Shown: positions 18,155 to 25,829 of the stretch, piece by piece
How positions within the stretch are numbered: the first letter of the stretch is position 1
Layout of the letters: each line of letters opens with the position of its first letter
Assembly: GCA_017470815.1 (NCBI GenBank)
Contig: JAFUXT010000008.1
Coordinates: 1-64,000, forward strand
DNA: 64,000 bases
Source of the DNA: a bacterium
GTDB taxonomy: Bacteria; Cyanobacteriota; Vampirovibrionia; Gastranaerophilales; Gastranaerophilaceae
Direction of reading: 5' to 3'
Notes under the pieces: generated by a model
Told to the model about the DNA's origin: nothing
The model's database searches: none
What the model saw: the letters and a program-made list of their open reading frames with translations, nothing else
Program-made: the position numbers and the translations under genes

Positions 18155-18667
18155 AATCTACACTCCTTTCAATTTTCATATCGGATAACTTTTAACTACA
18201 TTTATATTATTTATCTGTTTTTCTAAAAACAATGATTTTTTAACAAAAAAATAACAATTGTGAAAAAAAGAAAGCGCATAGTCACGTCGATGGCAAGCAA
18301 CCAAGCAATCATCGACACGCTTCGTTCACTAATAATTTGCACACTGTATGGTAATCTGGATATATAATTACCATACAATATTATCCGATTGGCTAATAGA
18401 ATTTTTATCAAAATTTTATTATCTTTTATATATCAGAAAGGCGGAAGTTTTAAGGAGAAAACGATAAAAATAAAAAAGTGTATCTTAGTATGAAAAAGAC
18501 ATATTTTATTCTATTTTTATTTTTTAATCCGGCATTTTCACTTTAATATTTTAAAGGCATATTAAATGCATTAAACCAAAATAAACTTCCTATAACTACA
18601 TAAAGGTTTAATAAGCATATAAACATGCCTGAAAAAATAGAAAATGCCGGTTTCTTCTTTTTAATTA
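18155..18667. other. Gene-poor region with inverted repeats and tiny frames
   Basis: No firm gene is present in these 513 bases. GTATGGTAAT at 18346-18355 and ATTACCATAC at 18367-18376 form a hairpin. A second, larger inverted repeat has arms CCGGCATTTTC near 18533 and GAAAATGCCGG near 18640, with further pairing inside. An 18-codon frame on the plus strand (about 18490-18546) and a TM-like frame on the minus strand (stop at 18543) overlap this structure. Confidence 0.5.
18543..18623 (-). CDS. Possible tiny membrane peptide (weak)
   Basis: On the minus strand, downstream of the 760-residue gene, an ATG at 18623 opens 26 codons giving a mostly hydrophobic peptide (MFICLLNLYVVIGSLFWF...). The frame is open 15 codons further upstream without ATG, GTG or TTG, through a KKKK stretch that would suit a membrane anchor. 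There is no convincing ribosome site. Because it coincides with an inverted repeat it may be chance; I list it only as a possibility. Confidence 0.15.
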   Translation of the reverse strand, partial: FICLLNLYVVIGSLFWFNAFNMPLKY

Positions 18668-20950
18668 TTAGTTAGAAAACATTGAGAATGTTTTTTCAAT
18701 AGATTTGGCAATAATATTCTGAACTGAATTTATTTCAGTATTAAGTTCAGTTATTTCAGCATCTAATTTTTTGGTTTTAATATCAATTTGGTCTTCTTTG
18801 AATGTTATTTGTGATTTTTTAGTTTGATAATCCGCTTCCGCTCTTGCAATAGCATCTTGATCCTGAACTTCTTCCATATAACCGATTTCGTTATATCTCA
18901 TCTGATAGAAATAACCGTCATTATTCAATGCCATAAGTTGATATCTTCCGTCTTTAACAGCACTTTCAAGATATTCACTATCCTGAACCATATCATCATA
19001 TCGCCATCCGTGTTCACAGATATTGTTATACAATTCGTTGAAGAAATCTGCTATTTTTTCATCATTAGTAACCCCTTCAAGAGTATTGGTAACATATACA
19101 TAGCCGGTATCATCAGTGACAAATGTTGTTTTCCCGTCTGTATTACCTCTTCCGACAACATACCCAGAATCTGAACCTCTCAAATAATTATCAAAATAAG
19201 TCAGGAATGCTGATACCATATTTGAAAGATTGACTGCAGCATAATCACCGTTTTCGTTTGAACCTATACGATTGAAATTATTACAATTTACATACGCTGA
19301 GTTATTTAACAATGATTTATCATTAGTCTCACCGCCATTTTTTATAGCATTACCGGCTTTAAGAAATTGTTTCTGAACAGATGCCAATGCCATTTTTAAT
19401 GCCGAATCGGATTCAGGATCAACATTTAAACCTGTACCCATGTGACCATAACCGAATACAGAAGCAATATATTCCATTAAATATCCTGCAGACTCGGAAA
19501 CACTATTTATTGCATCAGAGCCTTTTGCCATCAAAACAATATTCTGGCTCAACAAATCGGATATTGTCAAGGATTTTAATTCTGCCTCATCTCTACATAC
19601 AACATCATTCATAGCAACCGTCAGTTTTTCAATTGTTTTGCCATTTGTTGTATATGTACCGTCTGCGATTTCCTGGGATGCAGTCTGAAACATATTGCCA
19701 AAATTGGCTTTATAACTTGCTTCATCAGCAGATGGACTACCTTCCCATGCTATTCCGTTAGCAGAACTTGCCTTACTTGCTTTTGCCTGTTCATAAACTG
19801 ACCAATATAAAGGACATTTATACAAGTTTTCATTATCACCGTTTAAGACACCGTTAGTATCATAACCGTTTTTCAATTTTTCCAATGCATTTACGAACTG
19901 CAATCTTTGTGATTCGTTTTGACTTAAATTAATTTGAGCCTCAAGATGGGCAAATTTACCCATTATCAAAAACGCATCTTTATCTATTGCTTCATTTTCG
20001 GTTGAAATTACAGCATTACCGGCATTATAACCAAATGTTTTCATATCAATAATTTTTTGTTCGTTACTAACACCTGAACCACTAATTGCTTTCCATTGGT
20101 CAATTAATTTTTCTGCCTGCTTCTGCGCTTCAATAGCATAATTATTAACCTTTGCTGAATCCATAGAAACACCAATATTATTGTTAATATAATTCAATTT
20201 TGCCTGTGCTACGTTATTACGATAACTATCCATGACTTCTTTCATCTGAGCATCAGTCATGCCTTCATTTATGCCAAGCCCTAAAAGACCACGTTCAATT
20301 TGAAGCCAATCTAACGCTCTGCCGCCAATTGTACTGTCTACCATTATATCAACCAAATGAGTAGCATCAGCAACCCCTTTATCTTTAGGTGCAGCACCCA
20401 TGCCGGCTGCCGAATGCCATGCAACATCTGCAGAAGATCCGGTTAAAATATTATAAGTCGTTTTAGTAATAACATTATCGTGACTATCAGAAACCACAAG
20501 TCCATTTGCATCTGTTATAATATTTCCGTTTTCATCAAACTTACCATTTGCCAAACTTGCGAGGAATTTATTTCTGCCATCTGCAGACGGAGTTCCGCCT
20601 CCCATAGAAATACCTGCATCTTTTGCAGCCTGTGCATATTTAGAATTTAAGACTATTGCACCTGTTCTTGTTGAAACCATGTAAGGATTGTAATCGTTTG
20701 CTGCAGAAGGCATCATAAGCAAACTGTAAGATAATCCGAAATCTGTCGGATTTCCGAAACTATCGCAAACAGCATCATTGTGCCATACCAATTTGGTTGA
20801 ATTTAAGGCATTAGCATATTCCTGAGAAATATCGGTCATTTGATTCGTTAATTCCAGCCTCTGTTGTGCCAATTCAGTTGACCTGAATTCACAGTTGGCT
20901 TTTCTTAACGTAATGCCGAGGAATCTTGCTTGTGATGCGGCTAATCCCAT
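18668..20950 (-). CDS. Large MGLAASQARFL-type protein, function unknown
   Basis: I recognise the opening MGLAASQARFLGITLRK as one shared by several long hypothetical proteins of gut Melainabacteria, but no function is known to me. The 760 residues have a helical, coiled-coil-prone N-terminus (about 15-50, rich in Glu, Gln, Leu) and C-terminus (about 705-755, DQIDIKTKKLDAEITELNTE), with a long middle rich in Asn, Gly, Asp and Ser. No signal peptide, membrane segment or catalytic motif is seen. Helical ends around a variable middle resemble flagellar axial and hook-associated proteins, and the ASQAR opening is reminiscent of them, but this is only an analogy. It is the last gene of a block with a terminase and a small membrane protein. 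Confidence 0.8.
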   Translation of the reverse strand: MGLAASQARFLGITLRKANCEFRSTELAQQRLELTNQMTDISQEYANALNSTKLVWHNDAVCDSFGNPTDFGLSYSLLMMPSAANDYNPYMVSTRTGAIVLNSKYAQAAKDAGISMGGGTPSADGRNKFLASLANGKFDENGNIITDANGLVVSDSHDNVITKTTYNILTGSSADVAWHSAAGMGAAPKDKGVADATHLVDIMVDSTIGGRALDWLQIERGLLGLGINEGMTDAQMKEVMDSYRNNVAQAKLNYINNNIGVSMDSAKVNNYAIEAQKQAEKLIDQWKAISGSGVSNEQKIIDMKTFGYNAGNAVISTENEAIDKDAFLIMGKFAHLEAQINLSQNESQRLQFVNALEKLKNGYDTNGVLNGDNENLYKCPLYWSVYEQAKASKASSANGIAWEGSPSADEASYKANFGNMFQTASQEIADGTYTTNGKTIEKLTVAMNDVVCRDEAELKSLTISDLLSQNIVLMAKGSDAINSVSESAGYLMEYIASVFGYGHMGTGLNVDPESDSALKMALASVQKQFLKAGNAIKNGGETNDKSLLNNSAYVNCNNFNRIGSNENGDYAAVNLSNMVSAFLTYFDNYLRGSDSGYVVGRGNTDGKTTFVTDDTGYVYVTNTLEGVTNDEKIADFFNELYNNICEHGWRYDDMVQDSEYLESAVKDGRYQLMALNNDGYFYQMRYNEIGYMEEVQDQDAIARAEADYQTKKSQITFKEDQIDIKTKKLDAEITELNTEINSVQNIIAKSIEKTFSMFSN

Positions 20951-21067
20951 TTTTTCGTGAAATCCTTTCGATTATAGTAATCCTTTACTTACCCATGTTT
21001 ACGGCATTTTTATTTAAAAACTTGATACATGATTAAATTCTCTGTAACAAAAGTTTACATAAAATTA

Positions 21068-21298
21068 TCATTTTGTAATTATCAGACAATCATAAATTTT
21101 ATCAATTTTTTCCTTTATTTCACTAAATTGTGATTTTAAATCTTCATAACTGTTAAGAGTCACAAATCTTGCTTCAACCTCCTGCAAAATCTGTCTGTGT
21201 TTACGCTCTAATTCTTCGGGAGTGACAACAATTCTCTGCTGAATAAGAAAAATTACAACTGCAACTATTACAGGGGAATAATAAATTAATGTATCCAT
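21068..21298 (-). CDS. Small membrane protein with coiled coil (holin-like?)
   Basis: The 76-residue protein has one N-terminal membrane segment (LIYYSPVIVAVVIFLI, about 4-19) followed by a charged helical tail with heptad-like spacing (LERKHRQILQEVEARF, LKSQFSEIKEKIDKIYDCL). Size and topology fit phage holins or spanin-like accessory proteins, but no family was recognised. It is 12 bases downstream of the terminase gene on the same strand, so the two should be co-transcribed. Confidence 0.6.
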   Translation of the reverse strand: MDTLIYYSPVIVAVVIFLIQQRIVVTPEELERKHRQILQEVEARFVTLNSYEDLKSQFSEIKEKIDKIYDCLIITK

Positions 21299-21310
21299 GA
21301 TTTTCTCCTT

Positions 21311-22600
21311 TTATAAAACTATCGGCCAATAAAAATCTACAAGATAACTTGCAGCATCAAACGGATGGGATAAAAATTTTAGTTCTTTAGACTGTTTTAT
21401 CTGTCTGTAATTCGGAACATCTATTTTTGATGTCCCTTCAATATATTTAAGATTTCTTATGTTATACAAAAGTTTTTCGCATTTGGGACTGACATACAAA
21501 CCTATATCTCCGTTTGCATTGTGAACTTTTGCGTTAAATGCCGCAACTCTGTTTTTTATAGGGGGATTAAAGGCTTTTATTTTAATATCAACATCATATC
21601 CAAACGATAATAATTTTTTCTTTATTATTACATAATTTGTGTATTCACTTGTGCAACTTCTATTATCACCAGAGGCATCACCGTTTATAATTATTTTACC
21701 CTTATGCTCCGGATACCTGCGGTGAAATTCTTCACATGCCTTTGCAGTTGTCGTATTTTCAAGTACAATTTCGTCAAAATAAAAAACTTTATCCTCGGTT
21801 TTGTACGCTAAAACCCAAGCCATAGGGTCAACATTAAAATCACAGCTTATATGAACATCAAAATCATCATGATAGGCAATATCTTTTATATTTTCTTCCG
21901 TAAAATCTTTGACAACAAGATTATCATCATAATTTCCGGTCTGACCGAGGACAAAAGTATTATAATATTTTTCATCATAAAGTTGTTTTAACTCATCACA
22001 AAATCCTTTAGGCAGGTAAATATTTTGAGTTGTAGGAGCACAAATTAATCTATAATTAGGATTCGGATTTACAAAAAAAGTTTTATAAATCCAGCCCTGC
22101 ACAATTTCAGGATTCGTATGTCCAAAAATTCTGTATTGAAAATTTTTCCAATTTTTATGTGGCTTTTGCCTTAATCTTGCTAATAACATTTTAAATGTTT
22201 CATAAGGGGTATCTGACATTTCTTCAATCTCAACAAATCCGACATTTAAAGATTTCAGTCTGTTCGGTTCGTCAAAATGCCTGAAAATAATTTCCGAGCC
22301 GTTATAAAAAGAAAGTTTTTGCTCTGTTGATGACCACCTAAAATCTTTTCCTTCAACAAATCCCATGCCCTCAAGATGCTCAAAATATGTTTGCAAAGTA
22401 GTATCTCGCACAAGCGTATAAGTTTGTGCTCCAACTAACCCTCTTATCTTTGGATATTTTAAAGCAAGCAAAATTCCCAAAAGTGCTCCTGCAAAAGTTT
22501 TACCTGAACCATAACCACCCTGATATACCGCAACATCAAGAGTATAATCGTGAGGAATTTCCAAAAATTCCCGTTGGGCATCCAACAGTTTATATTTCAT
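21311..22600 (-). CDS. Phage terminase large subunit
   Basis: The 429-residue protein has both terminase domains. The packaging ATPase shows Walker A GGYGSGKT at 28-35 and Walker B ending in the Glu pair FVEIEE at 122-127. The RNase H-like nuclease shows the three acidic positions expected: Asp254 (CDFNVDP), Asp308 (INGDASGD) and Asp415 (HPFDAASY). In phages it cuts concatemers and pumps DNA into the prohead. It appears intact, yet no portal, capsid, small terminase, integrase or lysis gene is nearby; alaS lies upstream. It is therefore a prophage remnant, a satellite fragment or a recruited gene. Confidence 0.9.
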   Translation of the reverse strand: MKYKLLDAQREFLEIPHDYTLDVAVYQGGYGSGKTFAGALLGILLALKYPKIRGLVGAQTYTLVRDTTLQTYFEHLEGMGFVEGKDFRWSSTEQKLSFYNGSEIIFRHFDEPNRLKSLNVGFVEIEEMSDTPYETFKMLLARLRQKPHKNWKNFQYRIFGHTNPEIVQGWIYKTFFVNPNPNYRLICAPTTQNIYLPKGFCDELKQLYDEKYYNTFVLGQTGNYDDNLVVKDFTEENIKDIAYHDDFDVHISCDFNVDPMAWVLAYKTEDKVFYFDEIVLENTTTAKACEEFHRRYPEHKGKIIINGDASGDNRSCTSEYTNYVIIKKKLLSFGYDVDIKIKAFNPPIKNRVAAFNAKVHNANGDIGLYVSPKCEKLLYNIRNLKYIEGTSKIDVPNYRQIKQSKELKFLSHPFDAASYLVDFYWPIVL

Positions 22601-22701
22601 AAATCACCTCTTAAAGAACCACGAGTAAATGTATAAAAAAATTATACGATTTTAGGGATGATTTGAAAATTCCTCTTTTCAGTCACTACCATTTGTAGGC
22701 A

Positions 22702-22737
22702 AAAAGACAGGGTAAAATAATTAAAACCCTGCCTTTT
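22702..22737 (-). terminator. Terminator of alaS
   Basis: On the minus strand AAAAGGCAGGGT pairs with ACCCTGTCTTTT across a 12-base loop, with one mismatch, followed by a T-rich stretch. It lies 20 bases after the alaS stop. Confidence 0.75.
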
Positions 22738-22756
22738 AACCTTATTAATTTTATCA

Positions 22757-25366
22757 TTATTTTGCTTTAATATCGCTTTCAATTTTAGCGAGAATTTCGT
22801 CTAATTTTGACGGGTCTTTTACACCGCCCTGTGCAAAATTCGGTCTGCCGCCGCCGTTTGCACCTGTTGCTCTTGCAATTTCTCCGACAATAGCACCTGC
22901 ATTGATTCCTTTCGCAATAAAACTATCAGATACTTTTGCAGCAACCATTTTTTCTCCTGCAAGAACGACAATATTATCTTTACCTAATTTGTGTGATAAC
23001 AATTCAAGACCAATCTTAATTCCTACGGATGTAAGATTAGAAACTTTAGAAATAAATAATTTACCGCCATCAATATCCTGTGCTCTGTCAACAAATGCGG
23101 CAAATTTTGACTTCGCATTTTCTTCCTGAAGTTTTTCAACTTCTTTTTGCAAAGATTTATTTTCTTCCTGAATTTTATCAATTCTGTCTATTACTTCATC
23201 ATAATGCGCTTTGAAGCGATTTGAAAGACTGTCTGTAACCTCAACCTTTGCATTTACATAGTTAAGAGCAGATTTTGATACAACAACTTCAATTCTTCTT
23301 GTACCTGCTGCAATAGCACCTTCCGAAACTATTTTAACAAATCTCAAGTCCTTGAGTTCTCTTGCGTGAGTACCTGCACAAAATTCCTTTGAAATTGACT
23401 GCCCGTCTTTTTCAATACTGACAACACGAACAGTATCACCGTATTTTTCTCCAAACAATGCCGTTGCACCTGTCAGTTCTGCTTCTTTTATACCCATAAC
23501 TTTGGTATTAATAGTATAACCTTCGCCAATCCATTTATTCATAAGATTTTCGGTCTTTTTGATTTCGTCAGGTGTCATTGCTCTTGAAAAAGTAAAGTCA
23601 AATCTCATTCTTTCATTATCGACATAAGAACCTGCCTGTTTGACTTCATCTCCGACAACCTTAATCAACGCAGCCTGCAATAAGTGTGCAGATGTATGGT
23701 GAACTCTGATTTCTTCACGTCTTTCTACATCAATTTTTGCACTGACCTTTGCACCGATTTCTACATCACCATTGAGTATTGAACATCTGTGAACATACAA
23801 ATCATTAACTTTGAAAGTCGTCAAAACTTCCGCTTTAAATGTATCGTTTTCTATATAACCGCAATCCCCGACCTGACCGCCACATTCAGCGTAGAACGGA
23901 GTTTTGTCTAATACTATATCGACATATCCTTCACCCTCAATCTGAGCAAGAATTTTAGCATCATCACATTCATTCTCGCTGTAGCCGATAAAGTTTGTCG
24001 AACCGACTTCTTTTTCTACCTGTGCATATTTAATGTCACCTGTAACGGAAATCTTTGCGGTTGCGGCTTTTGCTCTGTCTTTTTGTTCCTGCATCGCAAC
24101 TTTATAACCGTCTTCATCAACATTTAAACCGTTTTCCTGCGCAATTTCTTTGGTTAATTCAAGCGGGAAACCAAATGTATCATAAAGTTTGAATGCGCTT
24201 TCACCGTCAATATCTTTTTTGCTTTCAATAAATTCTTCCAACAACTTATACCCTCGGTCAAGAGTTTTATTGAATCTTTCTTCTTCGGCTTTAATCGTAT
24301 CAATAACTTTTTGTTTGTTTTTTACAAGTTCAGGGTACGCTTCGCCATAGTTTTCAACAACCGTATCAACCAATTTATACAAGAATGGCAATTCCATACC
24401 CAAAATTTTGCCATGTCTTAATGCGCGTCTTAAAATCATTCTCAAAACATAACTTCTGCCTTCATTTCCCGGAATTACACCGTCAGAAATAAGGAAAGTG
24501 ACGCATCTTGCGTGGTCAGTAATAATTCTCAATGAAACATCGGTTTTTTCAGACTGCTTATAAGGAACACCACACATTGAAGAAACTTTGTCTAAAATCG
24601 GTCTTAACAAATCTGTTTCAAATGTTGATGCAACCCCTTGGCAAACCATTGTAATACGCTCTAAACCCATACCTGTATCAACATTTTTCTTGCCCAAAGG
24701 CGACTGATTACCTTCTTCATCCTGATAGAGTTCTGTAAATACCAAATTCCAAATTTCAACCCATCTGTCACATTCGCAGGTATCAATGCCGCAATTCGGA
24801 TGACCGCAGGAATATTCTTCTCCCAAGTCATAATGAATTTCGGAACATGGTCCGCAAGAACCTGATGCCCCCGGAGGACCCCAAAAATTGTCTTTTTTAC
24901 CTTTTCTTTTAATTCTTTCTGCCGGAACACCAACACTGCGCCAAATATCGAACGCTTCATCATCAGTTTCAAAAATTGTTATCCAAAGTCTGTCTTTGTC
25001 TAATTTCAAAACTTCTGTAACAAATTCCCATGCCCAAGGGATAATTTCTTTTTTATAATAATCGCCAAAAGAAAAATTACCGAGCATTTCAAAGAAAGTA
25101 TGATGACGAGGAGTTCTACCGACATTTTCTATATCGGAATCTTTACCGCCCGCCCTTGCACATTTTTGGCATGAAGTTGCTCTTGCCGGTTCATAAGGAC
25201 AAGGCTGAATTTCCAAAAATATCGGTAAAAACTGCAACATTCCTGCAGTTGTTAAAAGCACTGTCGGATTATCCGGCACAAGACTTGAACTTTCTACAAC
25301 AGTATGCTGATGTTTTTCTTTAAAAAAGTCTAAATATAATTTTCTTATTTCATTTCCTTTTAGCAT
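22757..25366 (-). CDS. alaS: Alanyl-tRNA synthetase
   Basis: AlaRS charges tRNA-Ala in the cytoplasm. The class II catalytic core opens with EIRKLYLDFF, and the Cys cluster CGPCSEIHYDLG and GLERITMV motif 3 are present. The editing domain that clears Ser and Gly has HHTSAH near residue 554 and CAGTHA near 662, so its zinc site is complete. The C-terminal domain ends with GANGGGRPNFAQGG. The open frame reaches 25402, but I take the ATG at 25366: it gives the usual N-terminus (MLKGNEIRK), follows AAAGGA, and leaves 869 residues. The extra codons would run into an ACCGACCTAC repeat. Confidence 0.96.
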   Translation of the reverse strand: MLKGNEIRKLYLDFFKEKHQHTVVESSSLVPDNPTVLLTTAGMLQFLPIFLEIQPCPYEPARATSCQKCARAGGKDSDIENVGRTPRHHTFFEMLGNFSFGDYYKKEIIPWAWEFVTEVLKLDKDRLWITIFETDDEAFDIWRSVGVPAERIKRKGKKDNFWGPPGASGSCGPCSEIHYDLGEEYSCGHPNCGIDTCECDRWVEIWNLVFTELYQDEEGNQSPLGKKNVDTGMGLERITMVCQGVASTFETDLLRPILDKVSSMCGVPYKQSEKTDVSLRIITDHARCVTFLISDGVIPGNEGRSYVLRMILRRALRHGKILGMELPFLYKLVDTVVENYGEAYPELVKNKQKVIDTIKAEEERFNKTLDRGYKLLEEFIESKKDIDGESAFKLYDTFGFPLELTKEIAQENGLNVDEDGYKVAMQEQKDRAKAATAKISVTGDIKYAQVEKEVGSTNFIGYSENECDDAKILAQIEGEGYVDIVLDKTPFYAECGGQVGDCGYIENDTFKAEVLTTFKVNDLYVHRCSILNGDVEIGAKVSAKIDVERREEIRVHHTSAHLLQAALIKVVGDEVKQAGSYVDNERMRFDFTFSRAMTPDEIKKTENLMNKWIGEGYTINTKVMGIKEAELTGATALFGEKYGDTVRVVSIEKDGQSISKEFCAGTHARELKDLRFVKIVSEGAIAAGTRRIEVVVSKSALNYVNAKVEVTDSLSNRFKAHYDEVIDRIDKIQEENKSLQKEVEKLQEENAKSKFAAFVDRAQDIDGGKLFISKVSNLTSVGIKIGLELLSHKLGKDNIVVLAGEKMVAAKVSDSFIAKGINAGAIVGEIARATGANGGGRPNFAQGGVKDPSKLDEILAKIESDIKAK

Positions 25367-25438
25367 TTCTCTTTTCCTTTTAATTTGCTGGCGTCGCAAC
25401 ACCGACCTACTTTATTAATTTTCCTTCCTCGACATTTT

Positions 25439-25471
25439 TAACAGAGGGCTGGGGTGAGGGTTAAACCCTCT
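25439..25471. repeat. CCCTCACCC-family palindrome copy
   Basis: AGAGGGCTGGGGTGAGGG followed by TTAAACCCTCTG gives paired GAGGG/CCCTC arms. The sequence matches the family seen at 34666, 35114 and 40690 in the opposite orientation, beside an ACCGACCTAC motif at about 25401. Confidence 0.55.
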
Positions 25472-25586
25472 GATAACAATATTACTCTCATATCATACCC
25501 CAAACATAAAAATTAAAACATACTAAAAGAATACAAAACAAATATATATCTTTTTAATTTGTTACATAAATTTATCTTTTGAAGGG

Positions 25587-25615
25587 TTGAAATGCCATGA
25601 AAGGTAGTTTATAAT
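25587..25615 (+). promoter_or_regulatory. Sigma-70 promoter of a candidate small RNA
   Basis: TTGAAA at 25587-25592 and TATAAT at 25610-25615 are separated by exactly 17 bases. No start codon with a ribosome site follows before a terminator. Confidence 0.65.
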
Positions 25616-25621
25616 ATTAAT

Positions 25622-25690
25622 AGCAGTTAAAAATACTGTATTTTTGTTCATTTTAGAATGGAAAGGGCCGACGAGGCCCTTTCTATTTTT
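25622..25690 (+). ncRNA. Candidate small RNA of about 65-70 nt
   Basis: Transcription from the promoter at 25587-25615 should start near 25622. The transcript would contain a short A/U hairpin (AAAATAC/GTATTTT around 25630-25646) and end in a strong GC hairpin, GAAAGGGCC at 25661-25669 with GGCCCTTTC at 25675-25683, followed by TATTTTTT. This promoter-short RNA-terminator layout is typical of small regulatory RNAs. It matches no family that I recognise. A 19-codon frame beginning at the ATG near 25658 overlaps the hairpin and lacks a ribosome site. Confidence 0.5.
25661..25690 (+). terminator. Terminator of the candidate small RNA
   Basis: A 9-bp perfect stem (GAAAGGGCC/GGCCCTTTC) with a GACGA loop is followed by a run of six T. 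Confidence 0.85.
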
Positions 25691-25756
25691 TGTGTAATTA
25701 TTAAATATTTATATTGAGTTGTAAATCAACCGGAGTAAATTTGCAACTTATATTTT

Positions 25757-25785
25757 TTGACACTCAAGGTCTTTTTTGTTATAAT
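25757..25785 (+). promoter_or_regulatory. Consensus sigma-70 promoter of the TolC-fusion gene
   Basis: TTGACA at 25757-25762 and TATAAT at 25780-25785 are perfect hexamers with a 17-base spacer. Transcription would start near 25792, 38 bases before the ATG, and AAGGAG follows at about 25815-25820. Confidence 0.85.
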
Positions 25786-25829
25786 TAACATTATTATTTT
25801 AAAAAAGTGTTTATAAGGAGTTTAGGGAT

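Larger units (their letters stand above)
25367..25829. other. Region between alaS and the TolC-fusion gene
   Basis: These 463 bases contain no protein gene. They hold an ACCGACCTAC/GAGGGCTGGGGTGAGGG repeat at 25385-25471, a candidate small RNA gene with its own promoter and terminator at 25587-25690, and the promoter of the next gene at 25757-25785. Confidence 0.7.
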
